A DNA stretch of 31,585 nt from Peptococcaceae bacterium BRH_c23 (GTDB taxonomy: Bacteria; Bacillota_B; Desulfitobacteriia; Desulfitobacteriales; Desulfitobacteriaceae): positions 1 to 31,585 of the forward strand of contig LADV01000137.1 in NCBI GenBank assembly GCA_000961805.1. The letters are read 5' to 3'. A program made the position numbers and the translations under genes. Below the pieces are notes generated by a model. That model did not search any database. It saw nothing but the letters and a program-made list of their open reading frames with translations, and was not told the origin of the DNA. Each line of letters starts with the position of its first letter. Position 1 is the first letter of the stretch. Shown in pieces: positions 15,323-22,871 of this stretch.

Positions 15323-15387
15323 TTTTATTCCTCCTTTTTGTTTTAAAAAAATAATAGTAGATATAAGATATCTGTTTTTGTTAATAA

Positions 15388-15404
15388 AGCAATTTTCTAG
15401 CCAA
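15388..15404 (-). promoter_or_regulatory. rpoN box: sigma-54 (-24/-12) promoter of the four-cysteine gene
   Basis: The minus strand reads TTGGCTAGAAAATTGCT: GG and GC are exactly 10 bp apart and the match to TTGGCACG-N4-TTGCT is close. The predicted start near 15377 gives a 55-nt leader before the GTG. Confidence 0.8.
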
Positions 15405-15467
15405 GGTTAACTTAAATAGCCTGAGTTGTAATATATAAGTGCCGAACGACCATAATGCAATGTTAAA
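15388..15467 (-). repeat. 80-bp regulatory block, copy B
   Basis: Gap-free partner of 14876-14955, about 70% identical from TTTAACA to the -12 box, with the most conserved parts upstream of the promoter as well as within it. Confidence 0.7.
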
Positions 15468-15529
15468 AAGAAGTTCAATTGAAAGGAGCCATGATATATA
15501 ACTATATTTTGAAATTAATTATTTAAAAA

Positions 15530-15548
15530 ATGAAACTGAATGTTTCAT
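15530..15548. promoter_or_regulatory. activator-site palindrome upstream of the four-cysteine gene
   Basis: ATGAAAC-N5-GTTTCAT is a perfect 7-bp inverted repeat centred at 15539, about 138 bp upstream of the -24 GG. The distance between this and the other palindrome (511 bp) equals the distance between the two promoters (512 bp) to within one base. Confidence 0.55.
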
Positions 15549-15575
15549 ACTTAGAACCTGAAAAGATTTAGAACA

Positions 15576-15741
15576 ATGGCGGAAGTGCGTCGTGAGGAGA
15601 AAGGGTTACAGATGACGCCACCAAATACAGATTATTGCGCCGGACTACTATCTCCCGGACACCTGGGACCATCGAGACATTTTTCATAAAACACAGGAAC
15701 CATTGCCTACCTATGAGAATAGAATAAATTATGTTAATTGA
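15576..15741 (+). pseudogene. possible gene remnant upstream of asnB
   Basis: Two overlapping plus-strand frames read like protein: a 37-codon ORF from an ATG at 15576, and a 41-codon frame from 15616 to a TGA at 15739-15741 with no start (it contains PDYYLPDTWDHRDIF and PLPTYENRINYVN). They may be the shifted pieces of one decayed gene. No family was recognised. Nothing else is seen between 15549 and the asnB ribosome site. Confidence 0.2.
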
Positions 15742-15777
15742 TAATGGTTATCTATCTCGTATGAAGGAGGATTTAAG

Positions 15778-17667
15778 ATGTGTGGAATCGTAGGTCAAAT
15801 GGATTGGGAACGTGATTTAACTCTCCAAAAAGATGTTTTAATAGGTATGACACAAACCTTAATCCCTCGGGGACCCGATGCTGAAGGTTACTGGCTTACT
15901 CCTCGGGCCGCGTTCGGACACCGCCGATTGGTAGTTGTCGATCCCAAGGGTGGTCTTCAACCGATGATCCGTCGACGTGGTGAACATACCTTTACCCTAA
16001 TCTACAACGGCGAACTCTATAATACACCCGAACTTCGTCAAGAACTTTTGAGCCGAGGGTATATATTCGAAGGGCATTCTGATACAGAGGCCGTTCTGCT
16101 CTCCTACCTAGAATGGGGACCCTCCTGTGTCGAACGTTTTAATGGAATTTTCGCTTTTGGAATCTGGGATAGCCAGGAACAACAGTTATTTGTGGCGCGT
16201 GATCGTCTGGGAGTTAAACCTCTCTTTTACAGTGAACTGTTAAAAGGCCTGGTTTTTGCTTCTGAACTTAAGGCATTATTGAAACACCCTGCCATTTCCC
16301 CGAATCTTGGGACAGAGGGACTGTCCGAAATTTTTCTTCTAGGTCCAGCGAGGACTCCCGGAGTGGGTGTCTACGAAGGAATTTCCGAACTTAGACCAGG
16401 GCATTTTTTAATCTATTCTGCCAACGGCCTGAGGATTCGAAGGTATTGGGCCTTACCTAATCATGTACATGAAGATGATTTACCGACGACCATCGCCAAG
16501 ATCCGTGAGCTTTTTGTCGATACCGTCCAACGTCAGTTGGTTTCTGATGTACCGATCGGCACTCTACTCTCCGGGGGGCTGGATTCCAGTGCTATTACAG
16601 CGATCGCTGCGGAATTCCAGAACCTCAACGGCCATGGTTCCCTGCCGACTTTTTCAGTCGATTATGCTGAGAATGATAAGTATTTTCAGGCAAATGAATT
16701 CCAACCCAGCGCGGACGGACCATGGATTGAACGAGTGTCCCAAACCTTCGGAACTAAGCACACCAACTGTGCATTCAAGATCCCTGAGCTTGTTCAAGCG
16801 CTTAAAGCCTCTACTATAGCAAGGGATCTACCTGGTATGGCTGACGTTGATTCTTCGTTGTTACTCTTTTCCCGGGAGATCAAGAAAAAAGTTACAGTCG
16901 GTTTATCAGGAGAATGTGCTGATGAAGTTTTTGGAGGTTACCCTTGGTTCCATCGTCAAGATGCCCTCGACGCTCAAACCTTTCCCTGGACACTTCATGT
17001 TGAAAACCGTTTACAGATCCTTTCCCCTGAACTCCATGAACTTCTTCACCCCCGCGACTATTTACTGAAACGCTATGAAGAGGCTCTGAGCGAAATCCCC
17101 CTGCTTCCGAGTTCTTCCTCTGTAATTCACCAAGACAGTCGAACCTTGACTGGAAATCTGCAACGCGAAGCGCGAATCCGTGAGATTACCTATTTGACGT
17201 TAACCCGTTTCATGCCAACTCTCCTAGATCGCAAGGACCGCATGACCATGGCAACCGGACTTGAAGTACGAGTTCCTTACTGTGATCATCGCTTAGTCGA
17301 ATACGCCTGGAACATCCCTTGGGAGATGAAGGCAATTGAGGGCAGAGAAAAAGGGCTTCTGCGCCAAGCCCTCACCGGAATCTTACCCGACGATGTGCTT
17401 TGGCGCCGCAAAAGCCCCTACCCAAAAACTCATCATCCCAGCTATCTTTCTACTGTTCGTACCTGGCTAAGAGACATCCTTGCAGATAAGACTTCCCCGG
17501 TTCTTCCCTTTATAAATGTGCCAGCCTTACGAGATCTCATGAAACTCTCAGATACCATGCCTTCTGGCCGTCCCTGGTTTGGGCAGCTGATGGACATTCC
17601 ACAGCTCTTTGCTTACCTTATTCAAGTGAATTATTGGTTAGTGGAAAACAAAGTTAGGATTCTTTAG
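15778..17667 (+). CDS. asnB: asparagine synthase (glutamine-hydrolysing)
   Basis: A 629-aa AsnB. Residues 1-210 form the class II glutamine amidotransferase domain with the N-terminal nucleophile Cys2 (MCGIVG), followed by RGPDAEGYW, GHRRL and YNGELYN. The synthetase domain starts near 240 and carries the ATP-pyrophosphatase loop LLSGGLDSS at about 262-270 and GLSGECADEVFGGYPW at about 378. It converts aspartate, glutamine and ATP to asparagine and glutamate in the cytoplasm. AAGGAGG lies 7 nt before the ATG. It stands alone: divergent from the catabolic island and ending 11 bp from the convergent membrane-protein gene, with no clear terminator between. Confidence 0.93.
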   Translation: MCGIVGQMDWERDLTLQKDVLIGMTQTLIPRGPDAEGYWLTPRAAFGHRRLVVVDPKGGLQPMIRRRGEHTFTLIYNGELYNTPELRQELLSRGYIFEGHSDTEAVLLSYLEWGPSCVERFNGIFAFGIWDSQEQQLFVARDRLGVKPLFYSELLKGLVFASELKALLKHPAISPNLGTEGLSEIFLLGPARTPGVGVYEGISELRPGHFLIYSANGLRIRRYWALPNHVHEDDLPTTIAKIRELFVDTVQRQLVSDVPIGTLLSGGLDSSAITAIAAEFQNLNGHGSLPTFSVDYAENDKYFQANEFQPSADGPWIERVSQTFGTKHTNCAFKIPELVQALKASTIARDLPGMADVDSSLLLFSREIKKKVTVGLSGECADEVFGGYPWFHRQDALDAQTFPWTLHVENRLQILSPELHELLHPRDYLLKRYEEALSEIPLLPSSSSVIHQDSRTLTGNLQREARIREITYLTLTRFMPTLLDRKDRMTMATGLEVRVPYCDHRLVEYAWNIPWEMKAIEGREKGLLRQALTGILPDDVLWRRKSPYPKTHHPSYLSTVRTWLRDILADKTSPVLPFINVPALRDLMKLSDTMPSGRPWFGQLMDIPQLFAYLIQVNYWLVENKVRIL

Positions 17668-17678
17668 CACATTTAAGA

Positions 17679-18980
17679 TCATTCTTCACTGAGTTTTGTT
17701 TCGAGGGGCTTACTCACGATCTTTACCTGGGTAATTCTAAATCCCATTACCTCAATAACTTCAAACTGAATTCCTTCAAAAAAAACGCTATCCCCTTTGA
17801 CGGGTTTTCGACCTAGCCTTGAAAAAATATATCCTCCAATGGTTGTGACGGTTTCCTCTTCTAGTTGAATGTCGAGCATTTCTGAGACTTCTTCCATCAA
17901 GACACGCCCATTTAGTAGATATTCATTTTCAGATATTTTTTGAATGGGTGGTTGTTCCGACTCGAATTCATCATAGATTTCACCGACTAATTCTTCCAAC
18001 ATATCTTCGATCGTGACCAGTCCCGCCGAACCGCCGAATTCATCCACCACAACTGCTATGTGGGTTCGCAAACTTCGCATTCTTTGGACAAGATGAGAAA
18101 TAGGCATACCCTCAGGAACAGCAAGGATATCCCGCTTAATCTGAATAATATCCTTCGCACCGGACTGTTCCTGTAACCGAAGGATGTCTCTCATATGAAC
18201 TAAGCCGAGGACATGGTCTTTATCATCATCACACAGTAAATAACGCGTATGGCCATATTTTTTGACAACCTCGAGAACCTCCTCAAAGGTGTCCTGAATG
18301 AAAATGCAGACCATATCTTGCCGAGGTACCATCACTTCACTAGCGTTACGATCCGAGAATTCAAAGACATTATCTAAAAGTTTACCTTCTAATTTATCTA
18401 AATATCCATGCTTTTGACTGGCATCGACTAGCATTCTTAGTTCTTCTTCACTATGGGATAAATCCGCCTCATTGGCCGGTTCAATTCTCAACATACGCAA
18501 GACAAGGTTAGCTAAGCCATTAAGTGCTCGAATAATTGGATAACAGATCCAGTAAAAACCCTTTAAAAGCCCAGCCGTAGCCAGGGCGGTACTCTCTGAC
18601 CTTTGAATTGCTAAGGATTTAGGTACGAGTTCACCTAATACAATGTGTAGCAATGTAATGATTGAAAAGGCTATTACTAAAGAGATAGTATGGGTGTAGA
18701 TGGTACTCCAACCGGCAATCCCAGTAAACAGCGGTTCAATAAGGGTCGCAATTGCTGGTTCACCCACCCAACCTAAGCCCAAGGAAGAAAGCGTGATTCC
18801 AAGCTGACAGGCCGAAAGGTATGCATCAAGCTGTGAGGTAACATCTAGGGCAGTTTGTGCTCTGGGTGAACCATTCTCCGCAAGCTCTGCCAAACGTGTC
18901 TTACGTACTTTAATCAAGGAAAATTCAGCTGCCACAAAAAGTCCATTTAATCCAACCAACAAGAATGCAAACAAGATCAT
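17679..18980 (-). CDS. CNNM/CorC-HlyC-type membrane protein (DUF21-CBS-CorC), copy 1
   Basis: A hemolysin-family protein of about 433 aa. An N-terminal DUF21 membrane domain (about 1-180: LLVGLNGLFVAAEFSLIKVR, then LGITLSSLGLGWVGEP) is followed by a CBS pair (about 200-325, with VMVPRQDMVCIF and GLVHMRDI) and a C-terminal CorC_HlyC domain (about 340-425). Relatives transport or sense Mg2+/Co2+ or Na+; the ligand here is unknown. The open frame extends to 19043, but I choose the ATG at 18980 (MILFAFLLVG) because GGAG lies 8 nt before it and it gives the usual N terminus; an AGGAGG 42 nt upstream of that ATG leaves some doubt. It is a close tandem paralogue of 19135-20457. Confidence 0.85.
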   Translation of the reverse strand: MILFAFLLVGLNGLFVAAEFSLIKVRKTRLAELAENGSPRAQTALDVTSQLDAYLSACQLGITLSSLGLGWVGEPAIATLIEPLFTGIAGWSTIYTHTISLVIAFSIITLLHIVLGELVPKSLAIQRSESTALATAGLLKGFYWICYPIIRALNGLANLVLRMLRIEPANEADLSHSEEELRMLVDASQKHGYLDKLEGKLLDNVFEFSDRNASEVMVPRQDMVCIFIQDTFEEVLEVVKKYGHTRYLLCDDDKDHVLGLVHMRDILRLQEQSGAKDIIQIKRDILAVPEGMPISHLVQRMRSLRTHIAVVVDEFGGSAGLVTIEDMLEELVGEIYDEFESEQPPIQKISENEYLLNGRVLMEEVSEMLDIQLEEETVTTIGGYIFSRLGRKPVKGDSVFFEGIQFEVIEVMGFRITQVKIVSKPLETKLSEE

Positions 18981-19077
18981 TATGACACTCCAAAGTAGAC
19001 CGTCGATGATTTTTCTCCTCCTTGTTTTTTGGAAACAAAACATGGTAGTCCCTATTTAATTTAGTGTACTAATATTG

Positions 19078-19129
19078 GGATACATTTATACACCCTATTG
19101 ACTAGTCAATAGGGTGTATAAATGTATCC
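19078..19129. repeat. perfect 52-bp palindrome between two paralogues
   Basis: Each 26-bp arm is the exact reverse complement of the other, with centre CTAG and no spacer; the outer sequence is GGATACATTTATACACCCTA on both strands. It lies 5 bp after the stop of the upstream paralogue. No T-run follows on either strand, so an ordinary terminator is unlikely, though it could fold in RNA and shape the transcript between the two genes. A miniature element or a protein-binding site are other options. Confidence 0.8.
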
Positions 19130-19134
19130 ACATG

Positions 19135-20457
19135 TTAAACTGCTGCATGTATATCCTTAACTTCGCTGGCTTTAGTTTCGAGGAGCTTTTTCTTGACCAT
19201 AACCTTGGTAATTCTAAATCCAATCACTTCCATCACTTCAAAATGGAACCCATCAAAATAAATGACATCCCCTTTGACAGGCCTGCGACCTAACCTAGAA
19301 AAGACATATCCACCAATTGTCGAGACCGTTTCCTCTTCGAGCTCAATGTCCAGAAGTTCCGAAACTTCTTCCATTAAGACTCGTCCATTAAGGAAATATT
19401 CATATTCAGCCACCTTCTGAATAGGAGGCTGCTCAAATTCAAATTCATCGTAAATTTCTCCGACAAGTTCTTCCAGCATATCTTCAATCGTCACTAACCC
19501 AGCAGACCCACCGAATTCATCCACCACGATCGCCATATGCGTTCGTTGGCTGCGCATCTTCTGGACGAGATGAGAAATTGGCATTCCTTCCGGAACGACG
19601 ATGATATCCCTCCTAATCTGAGTGATATCCTTCTCGCCTTCCTGTTCCCTAAGCCGAAAAATGTCCCGCATATGCACTAGACCGAGGACATGATCTTTGT
19701 CGTCATCACACAGCAGATATCGTGTATGACCATACTTTTTAACAATATCGAGAATCTCTTCAAACGTATCCTGGATAAAAATACAGACCATATCTTGACG
19801 GGGGATCATCACTTCACTAGCAATACGATCCGAAAATTCGAACACATTGTCTAATAATTTACCTTCCATCTTATCCAAATAGCCATGCTTTTGACTGGCC
19901 TCGACTAGCATTCGTAGTTCTTCTTCACTATGGGATAAGTCGGCCTCATTGGCAGGTTGAATTCCCCAAATACGTAACACTAGGTTAGCTAAGTTATTGA
20001 GCGACTTAATAATCGGATAACAGATCCAGTAAAAGGCTTTCAGAAAACCAGCAGTTGCCAGGGCAGCCGCTTCTGCCTTTTGTATTGCTATTGATTTAGG
20101 AACAAGCTCACCTAAAACAATGTGTAATAATGAGATGATAGAAAAGGCTATCGTTATAGAAATAGTATGAGTGTAGATGGTGCTCCAACCAGCAACCCCA
20201 GCAAACAAAGGTTCAATCAGGGCAGCAATCGCTGGTTCACCAATCCAACCTAAACCTAAGGAAGAGAGCGTGATCCCAAGCTGACAGGCAGAAAGGTATG
20301 CATCAAGTTGCGAGGTGACGTCCAAGGCAGTTTGTGCCCTTGACGAACCATTCTCCGCAAGTTCTGCCAAACGAGTCTTACGTACTTTAACCAAAGAAAA
20401 TTCAGCAGCCACAAATAATCCATTTAACCCCACTAATAAGAATGCAATTAATATCAT
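19135..20457 (-). CDS. CNNM/CorC-HlyC-type membrane protein (DUF21-CBS-CorC), copy 2
   Basis: About 440 aa with the same architecture as the following gene and long identical stretches (for example AAEFSLVKVRKTRLAELAEN, LDAYLSACQLGITLSSLGLG and EELVGEIYDEFE), so the two arose by tandem duplication. The C-terminal tail is slightly longer (ASEVKDIHAAV). The open frame reaches 20523, but no ribosome site precedes that ATG; the ATG at 20457 has GGAG 8 nt upstream, exactly as in the paralogue. A good sigma-A promoter lies upstream at 20565-20594. Both copies keep intact CBS and CorC domains, so neither looks decayed. Function is probably cation transport or homeostasis at the membrane. Confidence 0.85.
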   Translation of the reverse strand: MILIAFLLVGLNGLFVAAEFSLVKVRKTRLAELAENGSSRAQTALDVTSQLDAYLSACQLGITLSSLGLGWIGEPAIAALIEPLFAGVAGWSTIYTHTISITIAFSIISLLHIVLGELVPKSIAIQKAEAAALATAGFLKAFYWICYPIIKSLNNLANLVLRIWGIQPANEADLSHSEEELRMLVEASQKHGYLDKMEGKLLDNVFEFSDRIASEVMIPRQDMVCIFIQDTFEEILDIVKKYGHTRYLLCDDDKDHVLGLVHMRDIFRLREQEGEKDITQIRRDIIVVPEGMPISHLVQKMRSQRTHMAIVVDEFGGSAGLVTIEDMLEELVGEIYDEFEFEQPPIQKVAEYEYFLNGRVLMEEVSELLDIELEEETVSTIGGYVFSRLGRRPVKGDVIYFDGFHFEVMEVIGFRITKVMVKKKLLETKASEVKDIHAAV

Positions 20458-20564
20458 TATGACACTCCAGAACAGACCGTCTATGATTTTTCTCCTCCTT
20501 TTAATATCTAAAGACCTTACCATGATTGTATTATTATGATTATTTGTACTTATGCTAGACCATA

Positions 20565-20594
20565 ATTATACATCACTATCGTTACTTATATCAA
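20565..20594 (-). promoter_or_regulatory. sigma-A promoter of the CNNM/CorC pair
   Basis: TTGATA, an 18-bp spacer and a perfect TATAAT on the minus strand, about 100 bp before the chosen start codon of the first paralogue. Confidence 0.55.
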
Positions 20595-20639
20595 AGGAAA
20601 ATTTCTATTTTCCCTTCATCTATTTCCCCTTTGTTTATC

Positions 20640-20815
20640 CAATCGTAAGACTCCCACTTCTACAAGTGGGAGTGATCCCCCCGGCTCCGCTTCGGTGGGG
20701 GTAGAGTCCGACTTCGCCGCTAAGAGTTCCTTTTGGGACGTGCGGCTTCGGCGAAACCCTCCACTGGAGGCTTTCGTTACCGAAGACTCGATGTTCAACT
20801 TTAGTTGAACGAGTT
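20640..20815 (-). mobile_element. solo IS605-type right end with strongly folded (omega-RNA-like) sequence
   Basis: About 175 bp hold a dense series of hairpins: a perfect 10-bp stem with 4-nt loop (20650-20673), a CCCCC/GGGGG stem (20677-20701), a TTCGCCG/CGGCGAA stem with an inner hairpin (about 20713-20755), CCTCCA/TGGAGG (about 20759-20770) and GTTCAAC/GTTGAAC (about 20793-20810). This is how the 3' ends of IS200/IS605 tnpB elements look; the minus-strand frame through it (VQLKLNIESSV...) resembles the tail of a TnpB. No tnpB body is attached: the segment begins right at the stop codon of the ParR-like gene. It is therefore a relic, or a stand-alone folded RNA. Confidence 0.6.
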
Positions 20816-21294
20816 CACTGGCCCTTTTCACTTGGCATACCTTGCAAAACCTTTAGAACTGCCTCGTCCTCTTCTGTGCCGATAATATGCTTCATCATAT
20901 ACTCAAAACCTGCCGGTCGAATTGGTTTCTCCTCTCTTAAGGATTCCAAATCAAATTCACCGATCTGCTCAGTGTCTTGGTCAGGTACCTTGACCTCAAA
21001 TAAAGCCTCTAATGAAAACGTTTCCGTTCTTTCAAGCTCATCGTCCGGCGAATCCGCCTGAATTTCCTGATCATTCACCTTAGAAGTTTCCTCATCTTCG
21101 GGTAAATTGCTTGCAGAGTTTTGATTTTCCTTCACTAATAGCTCTTCTACGCAGTTTCCTAATAGTACTTGTCTCAAAATCGCTTTAATAAAGGAACTTC
21201 GCTCCTCTGGTTCAATCTGCTGTATAGCTAACCAGAGGTCCGTCTCAGCTTCATCAAAAAACAGCGGAATAAAGGCAGGCTGAGCATTAATCAT
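20815..21294 (-). CDS. probable ParR-like partner of the actin-like protein
   Basis: A 159-aa acidic protein encoded 4 bp overlapping the end of the ParM-like gene (ATGA). The N-terminal 50 residues (IPLFFDEAETDLWLAIQQ then ERSSFIKAILRQVLLGN) look like a ribbon-helix-helix DNA-binding fold: a short strand followed by two helices with the 'sxFIKxxLrxxL' pattern common in ParR and related proteins. The remaining 100 residues are acidic and low-complexity (many Glu, Asp, Ser), possibly a flexible arm for contact with the filament, ending near a short helical stretch. The gene order parM-parR with overlap is the standard one. The identification rests on context and pattern, not on a recognised family. 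The stop lies at the edge of an IS605-type remnant, so the original C terminus may have been changed. Confidence 0.55.
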   Translation of the reverse strand: MINAQPAFIPLFFDEAETDLWLAIQQIEPEERSSFIKAILRQVLLGNCVEELLVKENQNSASNLPEDEETSKVNDQEIQADSPDDELERTETFSLEALFEVKVPDQDTEQIGEFDLESLREEKPIRPAGFEYMMKHIIGTEEDEAVLKVLQGMPSEKGQ

Positions 21295-22400
21295 ACTGGT
21301 GGGTTCGATTTCTTCGTTATATTATTCACCAGTGTCGTAGCCATAATCCGAAATCCTGTGGCATTACCAAATTGTGGATCGTCAATCAGAAGCTTATTTT
21401 CTAATTGGATATGCTCATAGACCATTTCTCCGACCTTTCCAGCAACTAAGACGGTATGCAGTTTACCAAGCATAGGTTTTAAGGCCTTTTTCACTTCCCG
21501 GGAGATATCAGTTCCTAACTGAGCAAGCATGTTCTTCATGATCGGATTAAGATTAATCGAGCCGTTATTCCAAGGATACAATCCCCCGTTCACTCGGAAA
21601 ATTTTATCTAATTCCTTATCATCCGTCTCAATTGGGTTTTCGTGATTTGCGGTCAATTCCTTCAGTTTATCGGCCACTCCAATATACGCCCACTTTAAGC
21701 CCTTTTCAATACTAAAAGAATTGGGTGGATCAAGCATTACGCCATCATAAAAAGTGGCAATATCTGTCGTGCGAAAACCTGGATCGATGACCACCACATA
21801 CCCGCTAAATAGCTTGGCGCTCGTCGGCATCCCATATTCATTAAGCGTTTCCTTAATAAAGACTCCATAACTTTGGGGAAGCACTCGAGAACGCAAGATG
21901 TTCAGTTGCCGTGTCAACCCTTTCATGGGACCTGAATGAAAGGTTACCGAAAAAGACCCCTTTAATTCAGCTTCATACTTGTCCTTTAAACTAGCATAAT
22001 ACTTAACGGGCACGCCAGTTCCAAGATAAACATTCGCTTTAGGAGTTTTTTGGGCTAGGGCTAAAGCCACTACCAGTAACGCTGTTGCTTCTTCATCCGA
22101 AGATTTGTCTTCATCCCAGCAATAATGAGCTTCGTTTGGATTCAAGCTTTCCGCCAAACTTCCCATGAAGTAATGCCGTTCCACACCCGTCGAATTATTC
22201 TTAACCATGACATCCAAGGTAGAAATCTGAGTTTCTAAGTCAGATCCTTTACTAATCAGGGAATTACCTAAGGTTGAGAAAATCCGCTCATTCCCTTTAC
22301 AAATTACAGCTGGAAATAATACTTTTGCATCTCCAGTATCCAGTTTAATCGCTCCAAATCCCGGATCTGCTCCAGCCACGAGAATATCACTATCTAACAC
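21291..22400 (-). CDS. ParM/StbA-like actin-family ATPase
   Basis: A 369-aa actin-fold protein. The nucleotide-site motifs are visible: phosphate-1 loop VAGADPGFGAIKL at the N terminus, phosphate-2 VVVIDPGFRTTDIATF at about 208-223, and adenosine motif VLVAGKVGEMVY near residue 320. Plasmid ParM proteins of this type polymerise to push DNA copies apart. I use the GTG at 22400, as GGAGG lies 5 nt upstream; the longer ATG frame (22454) has no site. A sigma-A promoter sits at 22475-22503. It is followed by a DNA-binding-like partner. Nothing else plasmid-like is visible, so the pair is either a domesticated or integrated segregation system or a chromosomal relative with another task. Confidence 0.8.
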   Translation of the reverse strand: MLDSDILVAGADPGFGAIKLDTGDAKVLFPAVICKGNERIFSTLGNSLISKGSDLETQISTLDVMVKNNSTGVERHYFMGSLAESLNPNEAHYCWDEDKSSDEEATALLVVALALAQKTPKANVYLGTGVPVKYYASLKDKYEAELKGSFSVTFHSGPMKGLTRQLNILRSRVLPQSYGVFIKETLNEYGMPTSAKLFSGYVVVIDPGFRTTDIATFYDGVMLDPPNSFSIEKGLKWAYIGVADKLKELTANHENPIETDDKELDKIFRVNGGLYPWNNGSINLNPIMKNMLAQLGTDISREVKKALKPMLGKLHTVLVAGKVGEMVYEHIQLENKLLIDDPQFGNATGFRIMATTLVNNITKKSNPPV

Positions 22401-22474
22401 ACGTGTTCCTCCTCGATTACAATCAATTATGGACAAACTAATAACACACAACAACTTCTACTGCTATATCTATT

Positions 22475-22503
22475 ATTATATACGAAGCTAACACGCTTGT
22501 AAA
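22475..22503 (-). promoter_or_regulatory. sigma-A promoter of the ParM-like gene
   Basis: TTTACA, a 17-bp spacer and a perfect TATAAT on the minus strand, predicting a leader of about 68 nt. Confidence 0.6.
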
Positions 22504-22554
22504 AATGGGTTATTAATATTCTTCTAAATATTAAAATAGTAACCAACTCTAGAC

Positions 22555-22583
22555 TTGAGATTAGAAAAGGGTTGTGGTATGCT
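22555..22583 (+). promoter_or_regulatory. sigma-A promoter of the B12 operon
   Basis: TTGAGA, a 17-bp spacer and TATGCT, ending about 20 bp before the start of the cobalamin riboswitch. Confidence 0.55.
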
Positions 22584-22603
22584 AAAAGAAAAAATTGCTC
22601 GAT

Positions 22604-22752
22604 TTTAGGTGCCCTTTGGGGAGAATAGGGAAGTTCGGTTCAAAACCGACGCGGACCCACCACTGTATTCGATGAGCTTTGTAGACCACTGGCACTTTGC
22701 TGGGAAGGTAACAAATTAAAGCGATGATTCGATAGCCAGGAGACCTGCCTAA
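22604..22752 (+). ncRNA. cobalamin (B12) riboswitch
   Basis: The leader contains the conserved blocks of the cobalamin aptamer in order: TTTTAGGTGCCCTTT, AATAGGGAAG, a paired GTTCGGTT/AACCGAC arm, GCGGACCCACCACTGT, a CCACTGGCA segment, GGGAAGG, and the B12 box AGCCAGGAGACCTGCCT at 22733-22749. It binds adenosylcobalamin (or a related form) and, with the terminator at 22803-22845, reduces expression of cobT-cobU-cobS when B12 is plentiful. Confidence 0.93.
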
Positions 22753-22802
22753 AATGTTTAAGTCTTTCCACATCGTGGAAAGCGGCGGTGATGACGGTAA
22801 AG

Positions 22803-22845
22803 TCCCGACCACAGATTTATTTGTGGTCGGGATTTTCTATTTTTC
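22803..22845 (+). terminator. riboswitch-controlled terminator
   Basis: TCCCGACCACA pairs perfectly with TGTGGTCGGGA (11 bp, 8-nt loop), followed by TTTTCTATTTTTC. It lies between the aptamer and cobT and is the expression platform. Confidence 0.85.
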
Positions 22846-22871
22846 AACAACTATATTAAGGAGGAGTTTTA

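Noticed and set aside
20616..20831. 71-codon minus-strand ORF as a real gene
   Set aside because: It is the translation of a hairpin-rich IS605-type end, overlaps the ParR-like gene, and has no ribosome site of its own.
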